From the NCBI RefSeq assembly GCF_000787775.1, contig NZ_BBPM01000031.1:18736-82735 (forward strand): a DNA stretch of 64,000 bases, read 5' to 3'. Each line of letters starts with the position of its first letter. The stretch's first letter is position 1. The notes beneath the pieces are model-generated. The model had not been told where the DNA came from and searched no databases. It saw only the letters and a list, made by a program, of their open reading frames with translations. The translations under genes and the position numbers were made by a program. Shown in pieces: positions 17,684 through 26,408 of the stretch. This DNA comes from Streptacidiphilus carbonis (GTDB taxonomy: Bacteria > Actinomycetota > Actinomycetes > Streptomycetales > Streptomycetaceae).

Positions 17684-19171
17684 TCAGCCGCCGACTGCTG
17701 CCGTGGCCTCGGCGCACTCGGGCACGGAGCCGCCCGCGGTCGGCCGGGGAGTGAACTCGGTGCCGCGGCCCTTCGCCATCTCCTGGAGCACCTGGCGGGC
17801 ACTGTGGCAGTCCCCGAGCGCGCGGTGCCGGCCACCGAGAGCAACCCAGCGACTGGAGCCGAGCCAGGTGGCGTAGGCGTTCATGAGGCAGAACCAGTTC
17901 TCGTCCGGTGCCAGGTGCAGCGGCTTCTTCCCGGCGCGCCGGGTGTCCCCAAGGACGATTCCCTGGTCGAAGGAGCTGTTGTAGGCGCAGATGATCCGGT
18001 CCTTCGTGTACTTGCGGACCCGGGGCAGCACGGCCTGCCACGGCTTCGCGTCGGCCACGTCGGCGTCGCTGATCCCATGGACCCAGAACGCGCCCTGGCT
18101 GATCCTCTCGGTGGGCTTCACCAGCGTGTCCAGGCGCTTCTTCCCGGTGGCCGCGTCAATGATCGCGATCTCGATCGTCTGTCCGGAGAGCGAAGTCGTT
18201 TCTGTGTCCAGGATTACGGACACGTCCGGCTCCAGCAGTTGCCGCGCCCGCCGGGTGATCCGTCCCCACGCCGGGGACAGCACGATCTCGTTCGCGTAGC
18301 TGGCGACGGCGGGGTCCTGCGCGAGCTCCTCGCCGACCTGCTTCTTGGTCGGGCCGCCGTCGACCCGTTCCCAATCGACCTCCCAGCCACCGGTGTAGGG
18401 GGAGTTCCACGCCCACACCGTCACCTGGTGCCGGTCGGCCAGTTCCTGGCACCAGGCCTTGACGACGGCGGCGCGGCTCGGGGCGACCCGGGCGTACTCG
18501 CGTAGCGGGGACACCTTGCCCTTGGGGCACCCGCGCACCTGCTCCCAGTCCACCCCGGGCAGGTCCCGCAGGGCCTGGACGTCACCGAGGCGGAACAGGG
18601 CGACGGAAACGGTGCGGTAGCGGCCCACCGGCTGCTCGTAGGAGTCCGCCGGAGTTGCCCAACCGGCCGCTTCCACGTATTTCCAGTCGGCAGGCCTGAT
18701 CTCCAGCACGTCCGCAGCAGCCTGCGCGGTGATGTACTGCTCGCCCTCGGCTTCGGCAGCCAAGCGGTCCACGTCCTCGGTCAGGTAGCGGTCCTGTGCA
18801 CCGAAGGTGATCCGGCCCTCGCTGCCCATCCGGGCGATGTCTCGCCAATGCCAGCCGATCCGAGCTGCTGCCTCGTCGCGCGTCAGGCTCGCCGCCAACC
18901 AGGCCCGGCGCTCCGCGACGATGCCCTCCAGCAGCACGGCGTCGATGGCCAGGGCGTCGGCGGTGGAGTACATCGGCCAGCCCTTGTACTCGTCCACTGC
19001 CACCAGGTGCCCGTCGGTGACCAGCCGCTGGACGTCGTCACTGCTCACCGGAAGCTCGCGGCGCTCGGCCAGCAGCGCCGCGATCCGCCGGGCGCCCAGG
19101 GCCTCGGGCAAGGGCGGTTCCTGCGGGGTGGTCACCTCGGTGGTCTGCGTCTCGATCATGGTGTCCGTCAT
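17684..19171 (-). CDS. DEDDh 3'-5' exonuclease (DnaQ-like) with long N-terminal region
   Basis: The C-terminal part (about residues 315-465 of 495) is a DnaQ-type exonuclease: ILDTET (D322, E324), NSSFD (D402) and HRALGD (H449, D454), giving the full DEDDh set that binds two metal ions and removes 3' nucleotides. The first 310 residues contain Trp-rich helical segments resembling repeated winged-helix or MerR-type DNA-binding modules (LTRDEAAARIGWHWRDIARM; ITAQAAADVLEIRPADWKYV). This suggests a DNA-binding nuclease rather than a bare polymerase proofreading subunit. The ATG overlaps the stop of the upstream HTH gene by 4 bp, so the two are coupled. Confidence 0.8.
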   Translation of the reverse strand: MTDTMIETQTTEVTTPQEPPLPEALGARRIAALLAERRELPVSSDDVQRLVTDGHLVAVDEYKGWPMYSTADALAIDAVLLEGIVAERRAWLAASLTRDEAAARIGWHWRDIARMGSEGRITFGAQDRYLTEDVDRLAAEAEGEQYITAQAAADVLEIRPADWKYVEAAGWATPADSYEQPVGRYRTVSVALFRLGDVQALRDLPGVDWEQVRGCPKGKVSPLREYARVAPSRAAVVKAWCQELADRHQVTVWAWNSPYTGGWEVDWERVDGGPTKKQVGEELAQDPAVASYANEIVLSPAWGRITRRARQLLEPDVSVILDTETTSLSGQTIEIAIIDAATGKKRLDTLVKPTERISQGAFWVHGISDADVADAKPWQAVLPRVRKYTKDRIICAYNSSFDQGIVLGDTRRAGKKPLHLAPDENWFCLMNAYATWLGSSRWVALGGRHRALGDCHSARQVLQEMAKGRGTEFTPRPTAGGSVPECAEATAAVGG

Positions 19172-19689
19172 GCCTGTACCTCCGTCGTTTCGGTCGTCTC
19201 GGGAAGGGCCCGGCCCCGGCCTGCCGGCCAGACGAGCTTGAGGAAGTCGTAGTGCCCCCCGTAGCTGCTGATGTCGACACGGGCGTCCGTTGCCTCGTAC
19301 GCCCCGTTGCCGGGCTGCTCGATCCGCACCGAGGCGGTGGGCCACGGGACATCGTGCTGGCCGGGGTCGATGTGGCCGTTGAACTCCTCGTAGGCACTGC
19401 CGCCGCTGTACGCCAGCGCGGGGCGGTGGAGCTCGGCGCCGTACACCGTGATCGTCGGGCCTGCGGTGAAGGCCACCGTGGCGGGCAACCGCTCCGGTGC
19501 GGGGGCGGGGAGCTTGCCCAGGTCGCGGAGCCACTGCTCGGCGGTCGCGCGGGGGAATCGGGGGCTCTGGTCGGTGCCGCCGGTGGCGTCGAGTCCGCCG
19601 TGGAGGCGACGCCAGTTGACGACGGCCGCGCGGGTGACTGCGGCCATGTCGGCGATCTGCGCGAGGTTCACCTCGTCCTGGTGAGTCAA
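19168..19689 (-). CDS. Helix-turn-helix protein upstream of the exonuclease
   Basis: Residues about 7-57 form an HTH: NLAQIADMAAVTRAAVVNWRR, followed by FPRATAEQWLRDLG, the arrangement of MerR/excisionase-like modules that read DNA on plasmids. The remaining two-thirds has beta-strand character (TITVYGAELHRPALAYSG; ASVRIEQPGNGAYEATDARVDISSYG), perhaps a ligand or partner domain. It is 173 residues long. The ATGA overlap with the exonuclease gene suggests the two products act together. Target and regulation are unknown. Confidence 0.65.
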   Translation of the reverse strand: MTHQDEVNLAQIADMAAVTRAAVVNWRRLHGGLDATGGTDQSPRFPRATAEQWLRDLGKLPAPAPERLPATVAFTAGPTITVYGAELHRPALAYSGGSAYEEFNGHIDPGQHDVPWPTASVRIEQPGNGAYEATDARVDISSYGGHYDFLKLVWPAGRGRALPETTETTEVQA

Positions 19690-19742
19690 GGGATCGTCCT
19701 TGTCTGCTCGTCAAAGAGTCATGGGGCTGGGCACCGTGGGTG

Positions 19743-19766
19743 CTGGGGGCCTTCGCCGGCCCCCAG
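19743..19766 (-). terminator. Hairpin terminator, 9-bp stem
   Basis: CTGGGGGCC and GGCCCCCAG flank a 6-base loop. It lies about 110 bp downstream of the minus-strand gene ending at 19,875 and just before the HTH/exonuclease pair, separating the two transcripts. Confidence 0.5.
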
Positions 19767-19874
19767 ACCCCCGCTGCCCCGGCACCGACCGGCGCGGGCA
19801 GCGCCGCCGTGGTTCAGGTGCGTTCGCGCCGGACGGCACCGGGGTCGTGTCCTTGGCTGAACGTCAGCGGTGGT

Positions 19875-20822
19875 TCAGGTGAAGGAGACCCGGGCGACGA
19901 CGGCCAGCAGCTCGCCGGAGTCCGATGCCCAGGACAGTGCGCTCTCGTCCGCGGCGTCCTTGAGCGGGCCCGCCACCAGGATGTGCTGGGAGCGGTCGAG
20001 CAGGTCCCACCAGTGCTCGGGCAGCGCGATGGTCTCGCTCGCGTCCCACAGGTGCGGCTCGACGTCCCAGCCCTCGGCGTCGACCTGGACCAGGCATTGC
20101 AGCGACCGGGTGGCGATGTCGGTCCGTACGCACCAGGTGGTGTCCAGCTTCGGCATCTGGCGCCCGTTCCAGTCCTGCCAGTCGGTGCGGCGGCGCAGGT
20201 CCTCGAACCCGGCCCCGGCCGTCTCGCACTCCAAGCTCAGCATGGGGAACGCGCGCCCGTCCGGCAGCACCGTGCGGCCCAGCAGCACGGCGTACCGCGC
20301 CACGCCGTCGGGGTCCTTCGGCAGGGCCAGGTCGATGACCTGGAACAGGTCCGGCCCGGCCTCCCCGGCGGCCCAGTGGTCGAGCGCGTCTTCCAGGAGG
20401 TCGGCCGCCTGCTCCTCGGTCATCGCCTCGACCGCAGCCAGCGCCGCCCGGCTCCCGCCGCTGTCCTTCTCGGCCCGGGCCAGAGGAGCCCAGTCCCGTG
20501 TCGCGGCGGAGGCGATCCACCCCGCCGGAAGCGTGCCGTAGATGGCGCCGGCCAGAGCGGCGAGTGTCGGACGGTGCTGCCGCAGCACCGGCGTCATCGA
20601 CTTCTGGCACGGCTGGCAGCCGGAACGGGCTGCGGCAACGAGCCGGGCGGCAAGGTCGAGGTCGAGCGGCTGCCCGCCGCCGTGGGGAAGCAGGGACAGA
20701 TGGCTCATATCCGGCAGGGGGGTGTGTTCGTGGGCGGTCCTGGTGACCGCCGCGGCGTGTCCGGTTCCGGTACGCCGGGCGCGCTGCTTGGCGCGCTGCT
20801 TCTTTCCGTGTCCACTGACCAC
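19875..20822 (-). CDS. Hypothetical 315-aa protein with basic N-terminus
   Basis: The GTG start follows AAGGAGAA closely and gives SGHGKKQRAKQRARR, a strongly basic opening typical of a nucleic-acid-binding tail. A CQPC pair lies near residue 70. The rest is mixed alpha/beta and Trp-rich towards the C-terminus (WCVRTDIATRSLQCLVQVDAEGWDVEPHLWDAS). Two more in-frame starts lie up to 48 bases upstream but have poorer ribosome sites. No catalytic motif is recognised. It is transcribed alone, bounded by hairpins on both sides. Confidence 0.65.
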   Translation of the reverse strand: MVSGHGKKQRAKQRARRTGTGHAAAVTRTAHEHTPLPDMSHLSLLPHGGGQPLDLDLAARLVAAARSGCQPCQKSMTPVLRQHRPTLAALAGAIYGTLPAGWIASAATRDWAPLARAEKDSGGSRAALAAVEAMTEEQAADLLEDALDHWAAGEAGPDLFQVIDLALPKDPDGVARYAVLLGRTVLPDGRAFPMLSLECETAGAGFEDLRRRTDWQDWNGRQMPKLDTTWCVRTDIATRSLQCLVQVDAEGWDVEPHLWDASETIALPEHWWDLLDRSQHILVAGPLKDAADESALSWASDSGELLAVVARVSFT

Positions 20823-21146
20823 AGCAGTTCTCCTTGGGAGCGTGCAGCGGTTACCCATGACCCGATCCACGCGAGCGAGAACGATGCTGGCGAGCAGTCG
20901 GAGTTGTTCGCCGTCGGACGGCGAGACGTGCGCTTCGCACTGATGCGCTGGGACCGGAGTCCTGGCACCTTCGCCTCAGTGCTCCCAGTCATGGGCTGAG
21001 GCTCGGCTTGGGCCCGTGCGCGGGCCGTGCTTCACACGGTAGCGAGGGGCACTGACAACGGTCCCCGGAACGCGCCAACGATCACCCGAAATGGTGGTGG
21101 CCGCCGGGGAAGTCCCCGGCGGCCACCACCCAGTTGAACGCTTCGA
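20823..21146. other. 324-bp intergenic region with one strong hairpin
   Basis: Between two minus-strand genes. The left part should hold the promoter of the gene starting at 20,822, but no clear -10/-35 pair stands out. The right part holds the 17-bp-stem terminator of the recombinase operon. Nothing else was recognised. Confidence 0.6.
21093..21130 (-). terminator. Strong hairpin, 17-bp perfect stem, ending the recombinase operon
   Basis: GGTGGTGGCCGCCGGGG pairs perfectly with CCCCGGCGGCCACCACC across a 4-base loop (AAGT). It lies 16 bp after the recombinase stop codon and has no obvious U-tract, which is common in Streptomyces terminators. Confidence 0.8.
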
Positions 21147-22280
21147 TCACAAGCCGATGCCCTCGGTCGCGTTGTCCTCCCACTTCTCGCCCTCGTCCAC
21201 GTACTCCCAGAACACCGGGCTGTTCTTCGACCAACCGCCCTGGGCCCGCAGCTTCTCCGGCCGCTTGCCCTTCCTACGCCCGGTGGTGACCAGACCGCGG
21301 CGCCCGGAGTGCCCGGTGATCCGGCGCCCAGTCATGCCCGCGTACCGCGCGGAGCGCGTCATCGCCCGGCCGCAGCCGTCCGGCGACAGCCGCTCGGTGC
21401 CCAGCACGCCCCACTGGCTGACGGGCAGGAACGCGGGCCCGCCCGGAGCCGCGCCGGCGGCGAGCTTGGCCTCCTGCCACGCGATCCAGCAGCGCACCGC
21501 GCAGGTGTCGGCGTTCTCCCCGTAGGCCACGACGACGTCGCGGGCCGGGCGACCCTTCACAGAGGGGACGTGAACCTCCAAGCCCTCGGCCACGAGATGG
21601 ACGCCGGTGTCGTCCATCTCGCTCATCTCCTCATTGCGGCCCGCGACGGCGAACCGCATGGTGTGCAGCGACCGGTCCCGAAGCCGGGCCAGCTCCGGCA
21701 CAACGTGCACCTGGCGCCGCCGGGCATCGGGCTGCACAGCGCGCTCACGCGGGGCGGTGTTCATCTGCCGCAGATCGGCGGGGGTGATCGCGGCGGCCTT
21801 CCCACGGCCTCGGGCCTGGCGCGCCTTGTCCAGCTTGAGCGGCTTGAGAGCCTGGGTGGCAGCCGCCCGGGCGGCCTTGGGTACCTCGTAGCCCTTCCTA
21901 CGAGCCTCGGAGGCCACCCCGGTGATCCGACGCTCGATGCTGGTCGGCGCGGCCAGCATCACCTCGTCCAACCACGTCACGAATCCCACGTAGGTGCCGA
22001 CCGTGACGCTGCTCAGCGGCAGCTCGACACCGGTCTGCTCGGCGAGCCAGCGGTGGAACTCTGCCCACAGCGCCCAGTCCCGGGCGTACCCCTTCTTGGT
22101 CTTGTCTGGCCGGTTGTCGTACAGGATCTCGGCGGCCTTCGTGTCCAGCGCGGCGAGGACCGCGGCCACCGGGTCGTGTACGACGACCGCGCCGGCGCCG
22201 GGGGCGTCGTCGTCCACCAGTTCGGCGTCGACCACCTCCACCGACTCCAGTGCGGTCCCGTGCTCCTCGGCGGTCGTCAT
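21147..22280 (-). CDS. Tyrosine recombinase / integrase
   Basis: The 377-residue protein has an N-terminal core-binding domain (PDKTKKGYARDWALWAEFHRW) and a C-terminal catalytic domain with an Arg in AGRNEEM, HSGR (H324, R327), W350 in GGWS and the nucleophile Tyr in FWEYVD (Y360). These residues bind the scissile phosphate and form the covalent link to DNA. Such enzymes integrate, excise or resolve multimers of mobile elements. It is the last gene of the long operon starting at 27,484, unlike most integrases, which sit next to attP with an excisionase. The ATG overlaps the upstream stop by 4 bp. No attachment site was identified. Confidence 0.88.
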   Translation of the reverse strand: MTTAEEHGTALESVEVVDAELVDDDAPGAGAVVVHDPVAAVLAALDTKAAEILYDNRPDKTKKGYARDWALWAEFHRWLAEQTGVELPLSSVTVGTYVGFVTWLDEVMLAAPTSIERRITGVASEARRKGYEVPKAARAAATQALKPLKLDKARQARGRGKAAAITPADLRQMNTAPRERAVQPDARRRQVHVVPELARLRDRSLHTMRFAVAGRNEEMSEMDDTGVHLVAEGLEVHVPSVKGRPARDVVVAYGENADTCAVRCWIAWQEAKLAAGAAPGGPAFLPVSQWGVLGTERLSPDGCGRAMTRSARYAGMTGRRITGHSGRRGLVTTGRRKGKRPEKLRAQGGWSKNSPVFWEYVDEGEKWEDNATEGIGL

Positions 22281-23341
22281 TGGGCAGCCTTGACCTTGTC
22301 GGCGAGCTTGCTGACCCGGGCAGCGGCCTGGGTGATCCGCTCCGTCTCCACCTGCAACGCCTGGTGCGCGTCCGAGCCCGTTTCCACGTACCCAGCCGCG
22401 ACCTCGCCCACCAGGTACGTCAAGTCCATCAGGGACTGGGCGACGTCCTTCAGTCCCGGCCGCAGCTCGCCCCTTTCCAGGAAGTAGGCGGCGCGGGCGT
22501 GTTCACCGTCCGGGGGCAGGTCGCTGCGGGTAGCGACGGCGGCCCGCTCCTCCTCGCCGACGCGAGGCACGTACACCTGGGTGAGCATCAGCCCGTGCTC
22601 CTTCCTCGCCGCCTCGGTGCCTGCTTCGGAGACGACACCGACCAGACTCGGGTGCACGGTGAGGGCGTCGTGATCCGACTCGCCGGGCAGCGCCCGGTGG
22701 TGGTCGTCCAGCCACAGCGACATCTCGTCGGGCAGCTGCTCCAGCAGGGCCCGCAGCTGGCCCACCGTGCCGGCCATCGGCACGGCGGCCACTGCCGCCC
22801 GCAGCCGATCGGCATCGGTCATGCCTACGGCCTCCTCCTCGGGGCCGTACGCGGCGTCCTGGGGGGCGAGCGCGAGCTGGGCGGCGAGCTGGGCGGATCG
22901 GCCCGGCTGGTACCAGCGGTCGGTGGACGCGGGCAGGTCCTCGGTGTCGCCCGCGAACAGGGCCGGGAGCAGGGCTCGCAGCGCCCCGGGGCTGGCCAGC
23001 CGGTCCACTGGCAGCGGCTCGTGCCAGTCCGCCAGGTCCTCGTACTCCGCACCGAGCGGGCCGTACTGCCAGCCCTCGGACGATGTCCAGTACAAGGTCA
23101 GTCCGTGCGGCCACGCCTTCGCGTCGACCACCGGCTCCAGTACCACGTCCAGCTCCCGCAGGTCCGGATCGCGCTGGACCCGGCGGGGCTGGGTGCGACG
23201 GAAGTAGTAGGTGGCAACCAGGGTGCCGTCGATGTAGCGCTCGGCCAGGTACTCGTCCGGGGCGTACGGGCCCGAGGGCCCACCCGGGTCCAGGCTGTCG
23301 GCGATGAGGTCAGCGTAGGCCTGGTGCGGCAGCTCGGTCAT
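22277..23341 (-). CDS. Hypothetical 354-aa protein in the recombinase operon
   Basis: The N-terminal half (about residues 1-150) is acidic with an aromatic strand-rich patch (LVATYYFRRTQPRRVQRDPDLRELDVVL). The C-terminal half (about 165-354) starts MTDADRLRAAVAAVPMAGTVGQLRALLEQLP, ends in a coiled-coil-like helix (QVETERITQAAARVSKLADKVKAAQ), and contains LWLDDHHRALP, which could bind metal but matches no known motif. Both ends overlap neighbouring genes by 4 bp, showing translational coupling. I do not recognise the family. Confidence 0.7.
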   Translation of the reverse strand: MTELPHQAYADLIADSLDPGGPSGPYAPDEYLAERYIDGTLVATYYFRRTQPRRVQRDPDLRELDVVLEPVVDAKAWPHGLTLYWTSSEGWQYGPLGAEYEDLADWHEPLPVDRLASPGALRALLPALFAGDTEDLPASTDRWYQPGRSAQLAAQLALAPQDAAYGPEEEAVGMTDADRLRAAVAAVPMAGTVGQLRALLEQLPDEMSLWLDDHHRALPGESDHDALTVHPSLVGVVSEAGTEAARKEHGLMLTQVYVPRVGEEERAAVATRSDLPPDGEHARAAYFLERGELRPGLKDVAQSLMDLTYLVGEVAAGYVETGSDAHQALQVETERITQAAARVSKLADKVKAAQ

Positions 23342-23730
23342 CGCTTCCCCTGGAACACGTCGGGGACGGTGTAGCCGTGCTGCTCCAGCCACGCGTGCGC
23401 GGCCTTCTCCTCGACCCCGCGCTGCTTGAAGGCGGCGTCCCCGGCCGCGGACATGTCCTTGAAGGCGATGTCGGCGATGCGGCTCTGTGCCCACGAGCAC
23501 AGCTGCCATTCCGGCTGGAGGCTGAGGATCACCATCGTCCCGGCGGGGGGTGCCGGGAGCGTGCCGTGCTCGGCGAACGCGTCCCGCTCACCCTGGCGCA
23601 GGTCAACCTTGGCCTCGGCGGCGGCGGCGAGCGCGGCCCGGGCCGACTCCACCTCCGTCTGCGCCTCGGTGATCCGGTCCTCGAAGTATTGGGTGACGAC
23701 GGCCGTGCCGTCGATCTGGCTAGTGCTCAC
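23338..23730 (-). CDS. Hypothetical 130-aa coiled-coil protein
   Basis: The first half is a helical heptad-like segment (YFEDRITEAQTEVESARAALAAAAEAKVDLRQ). The second half has an aromatic patch (LQPEWQLCSWAQSRIADIAF) and a helical C-terminus ending YTVPDVFQGKR. The GTG start overlaps the preceding stop, with AGGAG about 9 bases upstream. Probably cytoplasmic. The family is not recognised and its role is open. Confidence 0.65.
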   Translation of the reverse strand: MSTSQIDGTAVVTQYFEDRITEAQTEVESARAALAAAAEAKVDLRQGERDAFAEHGTLPAPPAGTMVILSLQPEWQLCSWAQSRIADIAFKDMSAAGDAAFKQRGVEEKAAHAWLEQHGYTVPDVFQGKR

Positions 23731-24371
23731 TGGCCCTGCTCCTCCTTGGTCTCGGTCGCGGTGGTCTTGTCGACCTCCGCCTTCACCCACTTCGCCGCGG
23801 CGGCGACGGTCTTGAACGGCGCATCACCGCTGACCTTCGCGAACACCGGATACGGGTACGGGCGGGTGGTCGCGGACGGCTGCCAGGTCGGCAGGGCGCC
23901 CGCGCTCCAGGTCGTGGCGCCGCGCGCGCCCCGGCCCTCGCCGATGGAGCCGACGATGTCCTTCTCGGCCAATCGCTCGACCCGCTCCAGGGAGCACAGG
24001 TAGCCGCCGGGCCCCGCGTCGTGCCAGTCGAGCAGCGGCGGCCCCGGGTAGAGCCACAGCCCGCCCACCTTCTTGGGGACCTGCCCGTAGCCGGTGCTCG
24101 CCGTGGTGGTCGTCCGGGAGGTGCGCTCCTCCCCGCTGATCAGGTGCACCGTGCCACAGGACCGGCACAGCACCCGTACGGTGACCGTGTCGAAGCGGTC
24201 GCTGTGACCGCAGTCTTCGTTGGGGCACGCGTGCTCGGGTCCGCCCCGGCGGTCGCGCCACCGGTCGGCCTCGCTCTGCTGGTCGACCTCCCACACCGGC
24301 CGGGCGCAGTCCGCCCGGTGTCCGAAGGACCGCCATCCCAGGTGGGCGCTCAAGGCGTCGGAAACGGTCAC
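23727..24371 (-). CDS. Hypothetical 214-aa protein with zinc-ribbon-like Cys pairs
   Basis: Residues about 45-80 carry HACPNEDCGHSDRF and then VRVLCRSCGTVHLI, two cysteine pairs typical of a zinc ribbon. The C-terminus has a segment (DAPFKTVAAAAKWVKAEV) like a compact helical domain. The GTG start overlaps the preceding stop by 4 bp. Zinc ribbons of this kind bind nucleic acid or protein partners. The specific family is not recognised. Confidence 0.68.
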   Translation of the reverse strand: MTVSDALSAHLGWRSFGHRADCARPVWEVDQQSEADRWRDRRGGPEHACPNEDCGHSDRFDTVTVRVLCRSCGTVHLISGEERTSRTTTTASTGYGQVPKKVGGLWLYPGPPLLDWHDAGPGGYLCSLERVERLAEKDIVGSIGEGRGARGATTWSAGALPTWQPSATTRPYPYPVFAKVSGDAPFKTVAAAAKWVKAEVDKTTATETKEEQGQ

Positions 24372-25582
24372 GAGGAACCCTCCGCAGCGATCCATCCCAG
24401 CGCCCGCACCAGCACGGTGGCCTCGCTCTGCACGGCCTGGTCGTCACCGGTGCGCACAGCCTCCAGCAGGGAAGACAGGCCCGGGGTGGGCTCGCGGTAG
24501 ACCAGGACCAGGGCGTCGTCGTCCTGCGGCAGATTCTCGGGCAGGGTCCGCAGCGGCCAGTCCGTTGCCGCGGCCTTGGAGCGCCGCACCTCGCCGGCGG
24601 CGACGGCGCGAGGCTGGTGGCCGATGGAGTGCACGAAGGCGTTCCCCGGGTTCTGGTCCTGCTCGCAGTCGGTGGAGCACGGCGGCGGCGGGCCCGCCTT
24701 GTAGCGGCGGGCCACCTCGCGGCACCGCAGCGCGAGCATCCCCGCGCCCTCACCGCGGGTCTCGCCGGCGGCGACGGTGCGGGCCAGTCGCACGGTCTCG
24801 CTCACCAGGGTCTCCGGGGTCAGGTGGGCCCGTCCCTCGGCTGCCTCCGCGACGACCGTCCCCGAGATCAGCATGTTCGGGATCACGGGGCCCCACCGGG
24901 TGCTGTCCGCGGCGGGCTCGATCGGGTACGGCACCCGGTTCTGCCGGATCAGCCGGTCAAGCTCACGGCGCACCCCTTCCGGGCTCTGGTCCTCGAAGAG
25001 GCCCGCCGCCCGGAACAGGTCGGCGGCCTCGTCCACCATCAGCACGACCCGGTCCGTGGCGCCGCCGGTGCGCTCCTGCTGGGCGGCCAGCAAGGCGGCG
25101 AGCATGTCCTTGGCGCCCTGGACCGCCTTGCCGGGCGAGGTGCGCTCCAACTCGCCGCGCAGGCAAAGGAGTTCCACGCTCTGCCCCGGAAGCTTGGTGG
25201 CGGCCCACGCCCGGGCGGCCTCGGCCTCGACGTCCTCCTCGGCGTCGCGGCGGTAGCGCTCGGCGACGGCGGCGCAGACCTCGGAGTCGCACAGCACCCG
25301 CGCCACCGCCTCGGCACCGCCGTGGTGCTCGATGACCTCGACGCCGGCGTCGGCCAGCTCGGCGGCGACGCACTCGGAGACCAGACGCAGGCCCTTGCGG
25401 GCGTTGGCTTCCAGCGCCGCCAGGTGGTCGGCAGTCAGCTGCCCGGAGTACATGGCCGCGAGGTGGTCGGCGGTCAGCGGCCCGGAGATCATGTCGGTGC
25501 TCCAGCGCACCCGGTGGACGTGGACGGTGTAGAAGCGGCCCGGTTCTCCCGGGTCCAGCACGAGCGGGACGCTCAGCGGCAT
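24368..25582 (-). CDS. Hypothetical 404-aa protein
   Basis: A long, mostly helical acidic protein with two imperfect repeats near the start (PLTADHLAAMYSGQ and QLTADHLAALEANA). Central helices (RDAEEDVEAEAARAWAATKLPGQSVELLCLRGELER) precede RVVLMVDEAADLF, which superficially resembles a Walker B strand, but no P-loop is present. Cysteines near the C-terminus (PPCSTDCEQD) could bind metal. The ATG overlaps the upstream gene's last codons; AAGGG lies upstream. Function unknown. Confidence 0.68.
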   Translation of the reverse strand: MPLSVPLVLDPGEPGRFYTVHVHRVRWSTDMISGPLTADHLAAMYSGQLTADHLAALEANARKGLRLVSECVAAELADAGVEVIEHHGGAEAVARVLCDSEVCAAVAERYRRDAEEDVEAEAARAWAATKLPGQSVELLCLRGELERTSPGKAVQGAKDMLAALLAAQQERTGGATDRVVLMVDEAADLFRAAGLFEDQSPEGVRRELDRLIRQNRVPYPIEPAADSTRWGPVIPNMLISGTVVAEAAEGRAHLTPETLVSETVRLARTVAAGETRGEGAGMLALRCREVARRYKAGPPPPCSTDCEQDQNPGNAFVHSIGHQPRAVAAGEVRRSKAAATDWPLRTLPENLPQDDDALVLVYREPTPGLSSLLEAVRTGDDQAVQSEATVLVRALGWIAAEGSS

Positions 25583-25797
25583 GAGGTGGAGCCCTTCGGG
25601 GTCGGGGTGGCGCCGGTCGCCGGACGGGCGAGCCGGGTCAGGTGGTCGAAGTCGGCGGCGGTGAGCGGGCCGCCGTCCGGGCGGGTGTAGGACAGGACGA
25701 CGCGCGGGCCGGTCCGGACCGGGAACAGGGCAAGTTGCCTCGGGCTCACCGGAGTTGCCGCGCGCCGGGCGCGGTCGTCCTCGGTCGCGGCCGTCAC
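25573..25797 (-). CDS. Small hypothetical protein (74 aa)
   Basis: The GTG start overlaps the preceding stop by 4 bp and the frame ends inside the first codons of the next gene, so it is tightly embedded in the operon. The product starts acidic and contains a short strand segment (GPRVVLSYTRPDGGPL) followed by a helix (ADFDHLTRLARPA). No motif is recognised. Coupling on both sides is the main support for it being real. Confidence 0.6.
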   Translation of the reverse strand: MTAATEDDRARRAATPVSPRQLALFPVRTGPRVVLSYTRPDGGPLTAADFDHLTRLARPATGATPTPKGSTSCR

Positions 25798-26408
25798 CGG
25801 GCCTGCTCCGGGCCGGAGGGGACGACGGAGAGCTGCGGCGGCTGGTCCCCGACGGGAGCCCGCATGGCGGAGAGCAGGACCTTCGTCATCTCGTACTCGC
25901 TCGGCCAGCTGTGGTACTCGCTCGTCTTGGTGCCGGCCGCGAGCAGCTCCTTGATGAGCGGCTCGTCCTCGGTCACGCTCGGCCGCTCCGGGTAGGAGGT
26001 CACCTGCCACAGCTGCTCGACGTAGCTGAGCAGCGCGTAATACTCGTGGCTCTCGGACGGCACGTTGACGCTGAGGCGCGGGAGTTCCAGTCCCATGGCC
26101 CGGCGCCTGGCCACTTCGGCGGCGACGGCCGGGGCGAGGGTGCCCTCGCGGCGCGACGCGATGGCCCGCGCCGCCCACGCCCGCTCGGAGTAGGACCGCG
26201 AGCAGGCGATCTTGCGGTCGCGCATCTCGGTGTAGTGGTACCCGGCCAGCGCGGTGTCCAGGTGGGCGCGCATCTCCTCGACCAGCGGGCCGTCCGTCCA
26301 GTGCAGGTTCCACCGCGGCCCGTTCTCCCAGTTCAGCTCCAGCTCGGTCCCCCCGGTGACCTCGGTCAGGTGCCGCGCGAGCTGCCAGGCCTGCCTGCTG
26401 CGGCTCAC
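25794..26408 (-). CDS. Hypothetical 204-aa protein
   Basis: Helical and Trp/Tyr-rich (LELNWENGPRWNLHWTDGPLVEEMRAHL; DTALAGYHYTEMRDRKIACSRSYSERAWAARAIASRR), with a C-terminal half of alternating helices. The first of these regions has the look of a small beta-helix sensor domain. The GTG start overlaps the preceding stop. No catalytic residues, signal or membrane segment were identified. Confidence 0.65.
   Translation of the reverse strand: MSRSRQAWQLARHLTEVTGGTELELNWENGPRWNLHWTDGPLVEEMRAHLDTALAGYHYTEMRDRKIACSRSYSERAWAARAIASRREGTLAPAVAAEVARRRAMGLELPRLSVNVPSESHEYYALLSYVEQLWQVTSYPERPSVTEDEPLIKELLAAGTKTSEYHSWPSEYEMTKVLLSAMRAPVGDQPPQLSVVPSGPEQAR

Noticed and set aside
18848-19252. Plus-strand frames over the exonuclease/HTH genes
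   Set aside because: They mirror the minus-strand coding sequence and lack ribosome sites; the DEDDh motifs lie on the minus strand.
24368-25582. Walker B-like VVLMVDEAADLF read as an ATPase
   Set aside because: No Walker A or other P-loop element occurs anywhere in the protein.
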